Below are positions 36,401 to 48,632 of a stretch of DNA of 64,000 nucleotides, piece after piece (position 1 is the first letter of the stretch; each line of letters opens with the position of its first letter). Made by a program: the position numbers and the translations under genes. This DNA comes from Euonymus europaeus (Eukaryota; Streptophyta; Magnoliopsida; Celastrales; Celastraceae): assembly GCA_963580455.1 (NCBI GenBank), contig OY756958.1:24626501-24690500 (forward strand). The letters run 5' to 3'. The notes under the pieces are model-generated. The model ran no database searches. It was not told the DNA's origin and saw only the letters and a program-made list of their open reading frames with translations.

Positions 36401-39400
36401 CTTGAATTATACATTCGTTTTACTTGGCCAGTGATAGAAGAAAATGACATCTTCAAATTTCCAGGTCCAACTTCGATGGTATCATTGTTCAGGCTGTCCA
36501 TCATAGAGAGAGAATCTTTTCTCATGTTCCCTGCGTGATGAGGGAAATAACACATTGGTAACTGAAAAAAGGGGTTTCTTATGCTTCTCTTTCAGCAAGT
36601 AGAAGAAACTGCTCTTTAGTGAATAAGAATATAAAATTAAGTAGGTATGTAGAATTTTTCCCACGATGAGATGGCAAATACCTGATAGACAAAGTATATA
36701 AACAGCTAAGGCTATGAGAAGGAGAAAAGGGAGGAATTCAGGCATCTACCTTTCTCGATAGGTTTAGAAATGAAGTAGGTAGTCCATCCCAGTGGTGGAA
36801 CAGATACTTGGAAGAGGAGCCAATATTTAGGAACTTGGTTTGATGTCAGCCCCAAGTAAGCCTTCAAATAGAAGTTTCTTAAGTTGCTTGTGACATTATC
36901 CAAATCTGTATACTGCGTTTCAATGGTATTGCCTGCAGAGTCTTGAACAAGAAGGTCGATATCATTCACCTGGTGCACATTGTCAGTACTACTTATATCA
37001 GTGCATTTCATCTCCCATTTGGATATACGTATGTTAAGGAAAAAAACTCAATTAATAAAACAAACAAGAAAACTCTGCACAACTTAACATCCAAATATTG
37101 CACTTTGAAGAAGTACCAAGTTCCTATATTGAAAAGTAAATGACAGAAAAAAGAAGGTGAGAACAACTTAACTGACTGAAAATACTCAATTATAGAGGTG
37201 TGAGTGTAACCACAAAAAAGCAGTGAGGACCGATCTCATTACAATCTTCATGCACAATAAATTGACTATGAAACAATAGATTCAACAGTCTTTCTACAAC
37301 TAATCAGAATAGTACAAAATAGACATGCTTCAATATGAAGTGTCAAGACATTGTTGCGCAAACTTATAATATGAGACAAGTGACAGTAGATGGTTGGCCT
37401 TCAGTCGTGCTCGACATCATATGAAATAAAATGATGAGAGTTTCACCAAGATCAAAACTGATGGATGGAACTAGGAGATAGAAATCTTGATCGTACTGTG
37501 AATACTAAAAGTAGAAGCCGTTATTATCGTTTTCATTTCATAAGAAGCTAGTGAAAGAACTGATGGTAATACAAGGCAGCAACTCATACGTTCTTTATCT
37601 AAAGCAAATGTTTTTTAGTTTCGAAATTATAAGCTTAGAGAGTGATAACCATTTCAGTCATATTCATCCTTTTAATACCAACAATTGTAGCCTCCAAAAT
37701 CGTAGTCATTGGAGTTTGTCGAACACCGCACTTATCCTATAAGCACATTACCATATACAGTGGTCATTTTTCAAATGTTTATTTATATTGTTATGTACAT
37801 GTGGCCTAGTGTAGAATTGCAGGGGGTGCAACCTAGAGGTCATAAGTTTAATTCCTAGAAACAGCCTCTCCACATATTATGTGGGATAAGTTTTGTGTAC
37901 ATCCTACCCGTCCTTGACCCCGCTCATTACGGAAGCTTTATGCACGAGAGTTATTTACCTTTTTACTCTAGAATAGCAATAACATATAAAACAACCTAAA
38001 CTTACCGGTATCCTAACAATGTCGGTGTGGTTCCATCCGAGAGAGTTATACAACACTACAACCTGAAAGCAATGACCTATAAGGCTATAACTCGTAAGAA
38101 TACCCAAAAAAACTATTACTGATTGAAAGAGAGAGAGAAATATATAGATATTACCAAACTCTTTCCTTCAGGAATCTCCTCCTCCGATGGAGGACAGTAA
38201 CTGATATTTAGCAATTGGCACTGTTCAAATATAGAAGAAGAAAAAAAGAGAAAAAGGAGCATCAGGGCAGAGCAGCACAACATATTATCAAATTTTAGAC
38301 GCTGCGCCAATAATAGCAACAAACCAAATCAGAGATGAATAAATAAGCCCCCAAAGCACCAGCAACGCAAGAAACTATAAATTGGGCTATGCACCTACAA
38401 TAAAGTGACAATTTCTTTTCGAGGTATCGGTTAACTAAATTAATGAATGTGTACTTGTGTAGACATCATGTTAGCAACCAACAAAAACAAAAAATTGAAT
38501 CCTGGATCCCCTGTAGGAAGAAAAACTCGTACTGCTGATTCAGATAAGGAATGAGCTGTCAAGTTGTACCTGGCTAAAGTTCAGAGTGGGTCCATCACAT
38601 TGACCTTTTGTTTGATTTTTGACTAAGCATGACAGAGCGAAACTTGAAACAGCTTCAGCCTATAGCATAAGTAGTATTGAAAGATTATAAATGAAAATTT
38701 TAGAAGAGATGAAGAACAACAATGCAAAAATTGAATGCCACTTTATCCGCCCACCTCAGAGGCTCCAATGGCTAGGCGTTTTATATAGTCATTTGTTGTA
38801 TGTTGTTGGGCAGTGCCAGTGACAGCGTCATGGTGTTGTGCAATTCCTAAAGCATCTCCAAGGGCAAAAGAGTTGGGATGACTGGATCTCTTTCCAGCCA
38901 GAAATTCTAGTTGCCGTGTTGCCTATGTAGTCAAAAAAATCATGTGAGTATAACTGACAATTGGTAGACTACATAGATTGCTTCCTCGTGATGAGACAAA
39001 AGGATGAACAGCGCGAAAGTACAAGGTACTAAACATCAAGCATAACAATTAAAAGTCCACAGAAAAAGGATTGTCAGAGCTTCTATTTATCTAAAACTAG
39101 ATTAGCATAGCTATGGAGGTTTAGTCATTCACTTATTCTGACGTCTTACCAAATAGTATCCACTCAGTAACCGAACATATCGCTTGAAGGCTGGTCGACT
39201 ACTGAAAAAACCAGTCCAATAAGCATTTTCCCCATCTGCATACCTGAGAATAACAACTGGGCAAGCTTAAGCATACAATAGGTTAAGTTATTATCCTGGT
39301 TCATGAACAAAGGAAACCTCAACTGAATAAGAATAAGCAACACTCACGGAAAGTAATCATCCGTTTTCAGTGGCCATGATTCGTTTGCTGCATTTTTAGC

Positions 39401-42400
39401 GTCAGTATAGATGGATGGTGTAGAATATAAGGCATTCACTCGACCATCCTGAGATAACAATTCAGATTGAGTAAAATCCAAAAAAAAAAGAATTGAGAAA
39501 ACAAACCCAGAATGAAGTGTTTTCTGTTTTAGCTAATAGATGTCATATAAACTGACCTAGTTAGGAATTAGGATAGATAATGGACAGCGTTTTGGTCAAA
39601 GCAAAGTAATGAAAGACACATTTTCAAGCAAATGTGAATTGATCAGCCCTCAAAGTTACTAAGACTAATTATTTTATCACGGCGACAGGAGAGAACTAAG
39701 TGACAGAACAAGAGTTATGGTGGATTTTCTCTGCAGCCTTCAATTACTCAGAATAACTAACTGAGATGCAATGTGAGGATAATTTAAGGAAGATCAAACG
39801 CAAAGAATTATGATACAATCCAATATGAAATGCCATCCTGAAGAATTTAAAGCCACATTTCTCATAGCACCACCAAGCTGATTGACAACACTGGTAAGAT
39901 TTTTATTTTTCAGTTTCCATTGCTTTTTAGACCTCAAAATTTTAAATTTTAAGTATTTTGATTAAATCATTGTGCGATATTAAGCAAAATGAGAAAATTC
40001 AAGCAATAACAAAAAAAGAAAAATAAATATTATCAATTCAAGCCTCAACTTGAAATACTAGATCTGAAAATAAATTACAATTTACATCCCTCGACTCAGT
40101 TCAAGAGGCAAATGCAAAGGAGCCAGCATTAATCAATAGGATATATGCAAAGAAGCACAAGCAACAACATAAACTCATCTAAAAATCAGACAACAATAAA
40201 GGTCACACCTGTTCCCACCTGTCAGGACGGGTGGGACAATTCTAGGGTAACATTGACAACCCAGACTTGTCAATACAAATTCGATGAACCATCTAATGAC
40301 AAACATGAATAAATCATAAATATACCCAACCAAAACGCATCTTTAAGAGAAAATCTTGTGGCCTGAGCTCCAATAGAATAGCAAGCATGCTACTTAGAGC
40401 ATGAGTCATTAGAAATGGGGTATGCCTGTGGTGTTCACTATATCTCCAATTTGGCTAGATACTAGGATAGAGAGGTTGAAAAATCACTTCATCACATCAA
40501 CCATTGTGTGAAGTACGCAATACTCCATCTATCATACTTTCATCCTAGCTGATGCAATTCAAGGCTCTGAAAAGAAACCCAGACCTAGCACCAGGAGAAT
40601 TCTGATCTACTTTTCCCAGACATTTTGGTATATCTTATTAACAAATTTTACCATGCCTCATCTTTCCTTCCTCTTGTAAAGCAAGTCAAACTTCAAAACA
40701 TTACTTGAACTTAATAGCCCAAAACTAAGGAATATGTGCCCGATACTGGCGAGACTTGTCATATTTTTTTCTTTATTGTTCTTCGAATAATTCGATAGAT
40801 AAATGGTTTTCTAGTCTCAAGCAGCATACCCTCTAGTTGAAATGTCAAACCCATCATCATCAAGCACATACCCAAACCTTCACAAGCAATCCAACTATAA
40901 TTTTATAAATGACTTTCCCCATAAATCATACCTTATTTACATAGTGAATCAATTTATCCATTTGCTTGAACCAAGACTCCGCATATTGGTACTGGAAATC
41001 ATCCCCCATGGTCCACATAATATGGTTTGTCCGAGTCACATTTGCCTACATTAAAGAGGGTGTAAGTAGTTATCTTATAAGAGCTTGGCACATTTAACTG
41101 AGTAAAATTCTTGTAGTTCTATGCTTTGGGGCCATAAAAACACATCAACAATTAGTTAAAAACAAAAATCAAATAGAAAAGGAAACTAAGCATTTACTTG
41201 TGTCATGGCAGCACTGATGAAATCATTAACCCGCTGTTTAACATTGTAATCGAATAGAAGAGGATTATCCTGCAGCATAGCATGCAACCGAAGGAGTTAT
41301 ACATTCAACGGGAACATCGGATGGCAATCAGCATGTGACGTATAATAGAGATTAGAACCTGGACTGGCATAAAGTCTTCATTCAATTCAAAATCGAAACC
41401 ATTTGGGGGACTGTAGTGAACAGGAAAGGCATTGGTGAAAATCTGCGGAAGTCCCAGAAAAGTGAATTGTATGCAAAACAAAAACCATACTAAAGTGATG
41501 AGAAAAAATGTTAGGAGTTGCGTTACAATACCTGAGATGAAGAACCAAAAGTCTTTGACCCACGCCATATAACTTCAAGAGATTTATCTTCTTTGCGCTT
41601 TGCTCTGTCCTGGTAATCAATTCTTGCAAAATGTATAGAGTCAAACCCAAGCTGCAGGAAGGAAAAAAAAAAAAGAACACAATCAATCAATAATAATCAA
41701 AAAGCATAATCACATAGTTGTAAGTACAAATGTCCAAGATATCCAGATGATGTAACTCAAGCTGGGGGGAAAGAGGAAAAGAAACCGTAGGAGGGTGAAC
41801 AAATGACCAAAAATTCAAATGTTAAATATCACGAACAAAACTTAAAATTTTAAAATAAATTATATCAAAATCAGAAAATTAGCTTGAGTTATTGAAGCAT
41901 ACTTTTAGTCAGAATACTTTTTGCTTAAGAGCCATAGAATTAGGTAACATTAAGTCAGTCATCATGGTGAAACTACGTACCTCGGCCCCAAGTAGGTATG
42001 CCTGCACAGCAGAGTGTCCAAATGGATCAATCTGCCATCCAGCACGAGGAGTAGTATTAAAAAGCTCCTTGATCACACGATGACCTAGGGTTGTCTGATC
42101 AATCATGTCTATGTAATGGCATGTTGCTTCATCATGCATACACCAGCCTCCATTTCTGCAATTGGAAACTTTATGTTTGCCAAATGTAAAAACAACACTT
42201 TACACTCGAGATACCTCTATTCCACAGCATACACGTTTGCCCCTTCATGCTGCTTTGTGGGGCATATGCTGACTGCCAATTCAGCTATTGAATGTTTAAA
42301 TGCTAATAAAAGACGCAGATAAATATGACTCTACATCAGCATGCGTGCAACCCACACACATACACAATATATATGCTACAAACTGGTCTGCAATTTCATA

Positions 42401-43217
42401 CATGAATTCCAATCGTCCATCGTATACAAGTTTTCTCACTTGTTCTTGTGTTTCCGGGTTTTGTTCTTCCCACCATCTTTGGAAGAAGGCCTATCATTGA
42501 AATGAAAACTCGTCAAATAATGCCAACATTTCAACTCAAATAAATTTAAACATATAGATACTTAAATGAGAAAGAAAAAGAACAGAGTATCATACTACTT
42601 GTTCTAAGCAATAGAAGATTAATTGAGGACTCAGAATGAGTCATGAATTTAAATTCAAACGACAGAAAGATCGAGAGGAAAACACGAGCAAAGACTATCA
42701 ATCAAAGATTTCATAAATTCATTTCACATAATCTTTTGGGGAAAATGGTTCATATTCCATTTGAACATTGTGCAGAGAAAATACAAAAATGGAATTTGGA
42801 CATCCCAACACCTTTATTTTTGAACGGGATTCTCTCACCATTTCAGCAAACGCAAACTTCCTATTAGGATCACGAAGCAAAGCTACCACAACCGAGTCTA
42901 GCACATTCTCCACACAAGCACCCTAAGAATATAAAAAAATGAAAAAAAGGAGTAATTCAATTCAAATTTTACAAGCAAAAAAAATCTATCAAAACCAACC
43001 ACTATATCGTAAGAACCTGAATACTGTTGTTCGCTCCAACGTAATACTGATCAACAGTCTTCAACCACCCGACATCGTCATGCGAATGCGGTACCAGATG
43101 AACATTCAACTTCCCTGCCACCACACCAGCTCCTGTGTTGTACTTTACATAAGCACCTCCGGCTGCCGTCACACAGAGACAGCAATAGACGAAGAGAAAC
43201 GCACCGCCAATCACCAT
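30482..43217 (-). CDS. Alpha-mannosidase, GH38 (tandem copy B)
   Basis: Twenty-nine exons, 1002 residues: 43017-43217, 42839-42922, 42402-42490, 41981-42155, 41532-41651, 41359-41442, 41198-41269, 40932-41045, 39348-39448, 39150-39243, 38755-38922, 38570-38659, 38155-38220, 38006-38062, 36750-36969, 36394-36530, 35796-35855, 35645-35704, 35282-35353, 34876-34923, 34607-34726, 34072-34137, 32148-32260, 31970-32054, 31380-31490, 31206-31301, 31083-31130, 30858-30926, 30482-30670. Every exon has the same length as in copy A except the first, two codons shorter in the signal peptide. The active-site motifs [16 protein letters not shown] and [10 protein letters not shown] are intact, and I found no lesion. 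Substitutions are scattered (for example KGSFSM versus KDSLSM, DSGAYIF versus PSGAYVF). The gene is 2.5 kb longer than copy A because of intron insertions. Same predicted activity; separate promoters allow different expression. Confidence 0.94.
31018..31036 (+). repeat. TA dinucleotide repeat in intron 27 of copy B
   Basis: An uninterrupted TA run of about 19 bases. The equivalent intron of copy A has no such run, so this is length variation that arose after duplication. Confidence 0.85.
31695..31868. mobile_element. 174-bp MITE in intron 24 of mannosidase copy B
   Basis: Terminal inverted repeats begin AGAATAATGCT at the left and end AGCATTATTCT at the right, continuing imperfectly into CCAAAATAT. 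The flanks are AAGTTGA (31688-31694) and AAGTTAA (31869-31875). Copy A has a single AAGTTAA at 18709-18715, the empty site. Size, inverted ends and 7-8 bp target duplication fit a hAT-like or similar MITE. Confidence 0.8.
32421..33122. repeat. Three tandem copies of intron flank plus LTR end
   Basis: Units start at 32421, 32655 and 32895 with CTTCCAAAAATTNT and are 234-240 bases long. Each contains the ordinary intron 22 sequence (single in copy A, 19288-19420) followed by the inner end of the TRIM LTR (matching CGCCCATGTTACATGGTCC and the GGTGAATGG segment). The repeat therefore spans the insertion junction and arose after the retroelement landed. Confidence 0.85.
33032..33636 (-). mobile_element. 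TRIM-type miniature LTR retrotransposon
   Basis: On the minus strand, a 195-bp LTR (33636-33442) starts TGTTGCAGCATCACCC and ends CAACA. It is followed at once by TAGTATTAGAGCGAGG, close to the usual plant primer-binding site TGGTATCAGAGC. About 218 bases later a purine tract GTGTGTGAGGGGAG precedes a second LTR (33223-33032) starting TGTTGGAGCATCACCC. The flanks are GCAAC and ACAAC, a near 5-bp target duplication. At about 600 bp in total with no coding capacity, this is a terminal-repeat retrotransposon in miniature that needs proteins from elsewhere. It sits in intron 22 of mannosidase copy B, in the same orientation as the gene. Confidence 0.85.
37085..37970. mobile_element. About 880-bp insertion in intron 14 of mannosidase copy B
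   Basis: Intron 14 is 143 bp in copy A and 1036 bp in copy B. Homology breaks near 37085 and resumes near 37970. The right end contains a SINE-like sequence; the rest is AT-rich with no recognisable gene. The exact ends and target duplication could not be fixed by eye. Confidence 0.6.
37800..37968 (+). repeat. tRNA-derived SINE (Au/TS-like)
   Basis: TGGCCTAGTGTAGAATTGCAG (A-box region), AGAGGTCATAAGTTTAATTCC (B-box region), then GTGTACATCCTACCCGTCC, TTGACCCCGC and TTATGCACGAGAG leading to TTATTTACCTTTTT. The order and wording match the widespread angiosperm SINEs with a GTACATCCTACCC / GACCCC / TGCAC body and a T-rich tail. Assignment is by memory of the consensus. Confidence 0.7.
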
Positions 43218-44551
43218 TTCTCTGAGCTAAGGGATTCTCTCTCTCTCTCTCTCCCCCTCTCGCTTTAATTTTATAGTTTTCAAAGTGGCGCTGTACAGTC
43301 AAAGACGAACTGTCTCTAACCGTAACAAAATAGACCTCGGTTCCTTCTACTGTGACGTTTAGAGCTGCCGGGAGGCGAGAAGTGAAGTGGACTTTAACGG
43401 GAAGACGAAATGGAGAATCTCCATTTTGGTTCGTAGTAGCAAGGCGAGTGATTCCCATGGGCTGTGCCTGTCTTGTTCTTCGTCTTTGCTTGAGAATTTG
43501 TCTGTACTTCTGTTTGTGAGTGAGCCAACATCTCCTCTTAGTTAAGAGCAACCACAATGGTAACCATTGTGACTGCTCTAACCGTTAGACCTTGTTTGTT
43601 TAAGAAGCCAGAGCAGCCCACTGCCCTCCTTCTTTATTGTTTGTATTAGTTTTTCTAGATAAAATAAACATTACATTCTGATCCATCTAAAGATTAGCAC
43701 TTGTTGCTAACTCAGTTGTCCCTTACTGATTATTATAAATAGTAGATAATTAAGTTCAGATCAATGACCCAAAATCGCATGTTATTCTTGTTCGTCTGTC
43801 ATCAACAAATTGATTATGTTCTTGTTCATCAAAAGCTTCCATTTGTCATTGTACATTCGTAAATTGTCGGATCTATTTCTTCCCATCAGAGAGTTGAGTT
43901 AGGCGGGAGCCACGAAGGATTCCAATTCCATTGCCCCTCTTACTCAGTGCTCGTAAAACGAGGATCAACAAGTCTTCCAACTACTTGTTCGATTTCTCCC
44001 TCGAAAGAGAAGCCATTCCTTCCGCTTCTTCTTCAATCGCCATGAAACGAGTTCTTGATGATCCCCTTTTGAGTGTTATAATTTAAGTCCAATAATTTGT
44101 TTTTGAAGAAATCAACCTTCTTATAATATTTCAATTATTTAAATAATTTAGAGAATTGAAAAAAACCACCACCATATACTCCACATATCATGTAGGAGTA
44201 AAATTGCTTACATCTGTCCCCAATCCGACCCATTGGAGAGTCTCGTGCACAGATATTTTTTACGTGCATTTTCATAAAATCACATAAAGCATTCAATCTT
44301 TCAGTTAGGAAACATTAAATACTCAATGCAAGTCCGGACATTGCAGATTGGTTCACTACAATGAAGTCTGAACCTCGAAAGCCCTCTCAAGAAAGATAAA
44401 CAAAGTCAAGCCAATGAAGGCCAGATACATTGAAGAACTACCAAACCTGATTCAGGATTGCTCAATACAGAAGTAATGAAGGGTTGGTAAAATGGCCTCA
44501 TAGAAAGGACTGGACAACAAATTGGGAGAACCGGAGAACTCCAGATGATCA
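43218..44551. other. Intergenic region upstream of mannosidase copy B
   Basis: The first 60 bases form a CT-repeat leader (43233-43262). A short hairpin element lies near 43549. At 43890-44092 the plus strand stays open and reads like a protein fragment (SARKTRINKSSNYLFDFSLE through MKRVLDDPLLSVII and a stop), without a start codon upstream or a family I recognise. The 3' UTR of RPN10 should lie just below 44552 on the minus strand, in the RPN10-proximal part of this interval. Confidence 0.5.
43546..43583. repeat. Miniature hairpin with TTA/TAA flanks
   Basis: AGAGCAACCACAATGGT is followed almost directly by ACCATTGTGACTGCTCT, an inverted repeat of about 16 bases per arm, between TTA and TAA. 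GAGCA-type ends with a three-base TTA/TAA duplication are typical of PIF/Harbinger MITEs. This would be an extremely internally deleted one. Confidence 0.5.
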
Positions 44552-47500
44552 TCATTTCTCCTCTCCATCTGGCCCCTTGTCTTCATTCTTCTTCTGTTGG
44601 GACTTCAAATAGAAATTGACAATTAGGAAAGAGCAAGGATCAACAAAAATGTTCAAACATAAAACTATTACCATGCATGTAAGAATGACAACTCAAGTTG
44701 ACAAACTTATTATATAACTACAAGGTTCCATTTAAAAAATACATAAATATAATGTCTCAGACTCTCAGTTAATCTCCACTTATTCTTATTCATCGATTAG
44801 AAAAAAAATTCGTCGAAGTCAAACTCAAAACCCCAATAATACAAATTACAAACTTTATCCTACTCAAGAGCTTTATAAACTCACCTCGGACTGGCCTTGC
44901 ATGGAAGCAAGCAAATCTTGGACAGATGGATCATTGGGATCCACACCAGGAAGCTGCAAAAAAAAATTAAAAAAGAAAAAACATAGTTAAAACATTTTAA
45001 TCTTGAATAGATCAATTCATTAGTTACTATTATTTATTCGTTTCACGCCTACGGGTGAGGGAAGCACTTACTGATGCAAAGATGGAGGACATGAAAGATG
45101 GGTCACCCAACAGCTTATTCACATCTGCCTGGTTTGCGGAATCTTGTGTACTTTCCTGCACAGACAATTGAAGAGCTGCATGCACGTAGAAAAACATATT
45201 CAGAACAAGGTCAATAACCTGGACATGCTAACATTGAAATCCATGTCTAGAGAATGTTAAATTGGGCTCCAAAACTTGAGGATGTTGGGATTCTTAACAG
45301 TCTACCAGACTACCACTTCTTATAACTTCAGAGCCCTATGGAAATACCAAAACAAAGAGGCCAATTTAAAGCAATGATGAACGTCAGCTCCAACCAGAAT
45401 AGGTGTTAACGATCTCTTTCTAAGCAAGAATAGCATCTCAAACCATAAGAAAAATACTATACAATAATGGCCTATTCTCTCTCTATTTGTATCATTTCTT
45501 TCTTAACAGATAGCATTATCTCATGCTGAACAAAAGCATTTTCCTCAGCAGTCCGTGCTGCTTTTTTTCATTGCTCCTCAGAAGCACAAAATTTATCTTC
45601 ACAAGGCACTTAGTCAAATCATGCACTCGCCACAAGTGCCATTACGACCACTGGGATGTATACAACAACAATCTACCTACACACATAGCATAAGAAATCG
45701 ACTCAACTAATATCGACTCACCCATTGCCAGCTCTGGATCATCTGCAGCTGCATCTGACATATCAGTGTCCCGCATGTCAGGACTAGTGGCAGGGTCATC
45801 CATTGACATTGCAAGGGCCTGTTGTAGCAATGCGTTATCCATGTCCTGTATCAGTCTAAGGTCAGTTCACACGACTAATTAATAAGTCCCATGCTTATTG
45901 TCAATTACAAGCAGGGAATGAAGTCAAAAGCAACCCATCCATCCACCACCCAAACATGCAAGCATGAAACAAAAAATGAAAAGGAAAAAAAAAGAACAAA
46001 AGAGAGGCAGAGAAGGCAAATGCAATTGAATCCAGATGTCTTTAGATTATAACGTCCTCGTGAAGTTGGTGCAATAGCAAAATTAATAAAGATAGAAAAA
46101 AATTAACAAAATTATGGGCAAGGGCCCATAATCTCTTCTGTAGATGAGCCATCCCTTCTGTCTATTGTACGGGAGAAATTAGATCTGCAATTTTTTTTTA
46201 TTAGATGAGGGAAGCTAACCTCAATAAATTTGAAATCGTGCTATTTAATACACGAAAGTCAGCAGTATAATGAAAAGTCCAATACAGTCAAAATGCATCA
46301 CTATTGCTAGTTGGTTACGGTGCAATTTATAGCCCCTCAAGTTAAATAAATGCTAGAGATCTGTTCAAACATACCAAGTTATAATGCAATACATTACCGA
46401 TGAAATTGCAAAAACATGTGTATACCTCTGTGTCTATGTCAGCAAAAAGGACATGCAACCCCATGCCAATATTAAATGACACAACCAATAGCTCAAATAA
46501 AATGAACAGCCATTCAAGCAAGTTCGTCTTAAAATATGTTCAATCATAAAATATAATATGCAGATCTGAGAGACACTGATACTAACAGCAGAGAGATCAT
46601 TTCTCTTATTGTCCGTTTCAGAAGCGGCAACACTAGTATTTTCAGTCATAGTTGCATTCTGTGAGCTGGATTGAGGTTCGCCTCCTTTTTCCAGTTTAGA
46701 AGCATCTTCTGCAGCTTTTTTAGCAGCAGCTTCTTGTCGGGCCCTCTCCTCTTCCATTGAAACTCTAAGAGCAAGAGCAAGCTCAGGATCCAAATTCGGA
46801 TCCACACCAAAATCATAACCAGAAACACCACCAGCCGCAGCGGCCGCAGCTGCAGCAGCAAAGCCACTTCCACCTTCACCATCCCCAGTGAAGATTGGAG
46901 TACTGTCATGAAAAGTAAATATATCTCAGAGATCAGAAAAGCACTTAAACCGAAAAGGAAATAACTTAGCCAGAGAAGATACAAAAACCAACTACCTTAT
47001 TAGCACATCAGAAAGAGCACTTGGACCAGAAGGAACATGGACAATGTGGCTCGTATCATTGCTATTCACAGCAGTAAGAAGTGCCTCTAGCTTTTCTGTC
47101 TTCCCATCATCTTCTTCACCAAAATTAACAATGTCAAGGGCAACATTATTCTTTTTTAACTTCCTTCCAATTGTTTCCAACAACTTCTTTTCATGTTTGA
47201 CGGGACTGGAAGAACAAAGTACAGATATAAAAACATGAGAGTGGGAAATCTTAAAATGACACCACATAATAGCAGAAAGCATACCTTCCAGCAAAGACAA
47301 TAATCCTTTGATGCTGCTTTTTGTTTTGGCGATGCTTAAGTGCTAATTGTGCCACCTGGATACCAGCAGCGAGGTTCATCTCACCGCCTATTTCTAAGCC
47401 TAAATTAGAAGAAGATATTTAGTTCAGAACATATTTAAACCAAATAATTCAATAAAGATAATAGTCATCATCCACTAGAAAAATAAAGTAGAAATGTTAA

Positions 47501-48632
47501 TTTATTCTAAAGACTTTTCAAAAGCAAAAGAAACTAATAGAACAGGAGACGGAAAAAGATGAAGACGTATTGGGCCTCCTCTACAGCTTACCCATGTCAA
47601 GTTACAAAAGTACAACTTAGCAATAGCATAAAGAAAAAAATGCTTAATTCTTGACAATAACATCAAGGACAAAACATTCAATATTATTCAAAGAAAATAT
47701 GAATCTTTGCAGTGCAACAGAAAGTCAAGAATCAAGGGAAAATGAACCACCCACACAAGCCCATAGGCAGTAGAATCAAACTGGGGTATTCACTATAAAG
47801 TAGCTTAGTCCAAGAAACGTAGCACAAAATGTTTTCATTTTAACATTCATGGTTTTCCTTTGGAAATTATGATGATCCAAATAAATGACGAAAAATGCTG
47901 TCAGTTCGATTATGAGCAAGCAAAGAGACTAACCATGCATGCAAGCTAAGATCTTGCCTAGGTCACTAGTAGGAGTGACCAAAACCCGTACACCCTTTCC
48001 GGCCATGGTGAGAACTCCCACTGTATTCTCTGGATTAGACTGTATGCAAATACATCTCGTCAGAATTAGCCAAACAACTTATGCTTGCATTCAGGAAAAA
48101 TAATCCTATATCGCAATCCCAAACTAACCACAATTAGCAAGAGAAAAACCTACAGATAAAACTGAAAATTAATAATCAGGAATCGAGACTGCACAAACCA
48201 GCAACAACCCACAGTGCCAAGATTTCCATATATAAGAAGAAACCCGAAATGCATAAGTTTAGTTCCCATAAATTCTTAGTTACTGCAACCTTCACTCAAT
48301 TACAAATCCAAATAGGAAACATCTTATCTTCTTTCGCAGTTTCTATGGGGTTTTCCAAGAACCAAACAGAACACAGATAGTAACAAGACGTTAAAGTTGT
48401 CGGACCTGTGTTTTAGCTCCGCATATAAGATTAACAGCATCGGCTTGGGCTTGAAATCTGCTGGGAGCGTAATCCCCGTTTCGCATCCACTCGGAATTGT
48501 CGATGCAGATCATGGTCGCCTGAAAATGAAATAACAGATAATTAATCAAAATATAAAACGAATCCGTAACGCAGTAAACCCTAATTCCATAAAATTAAAA
48601 AAGATGAATCAGGGTTTCACCTCGAGCACCAT
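44552..48632 (-). CDS. RPN10: 26S proteasome ubiquitin receptor RPN10 (PSMD4)
   Basis: Ten exons, 406 residues: 48621-48632, 48406-48519, 47934-48039, 47285-47399, 46996-47205, 46587-46902, 45722-45845, 45072-45175, 44885-44953, 44552-44602. The first exon encodes only MVLE. Residues about 1-190 form the von Willebrand A domain that anchors the regulatory particle base and lid ([17 protein letters not shown] at the start, IIVFAG and [13 protein letters not shown] later). Three ubiquitin-interacting motifs follow: [29 protein letters not shown] and [15 protein letters not shown]. An Ala run (about nine residues, [13 protein letters not shown]) precedes UIM1, and the tail ends KGPDGEEK. The protein binds polyubiquitin chains and delivers substrates to the proteasome in cytosol and nucleus. 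Length equals or slightly exceeds known plant RPN10 (386-406). All introns are GT-AG with consistent phase. Confidence 0.96.

Noticed and set aside
43890..44092. Possible exon reading SARKTRINKSSNYLFDF and onward
   Set aside because: No start codon, no family recognised and no neighbouring exon. It is mentioned only in the intergenic entry.
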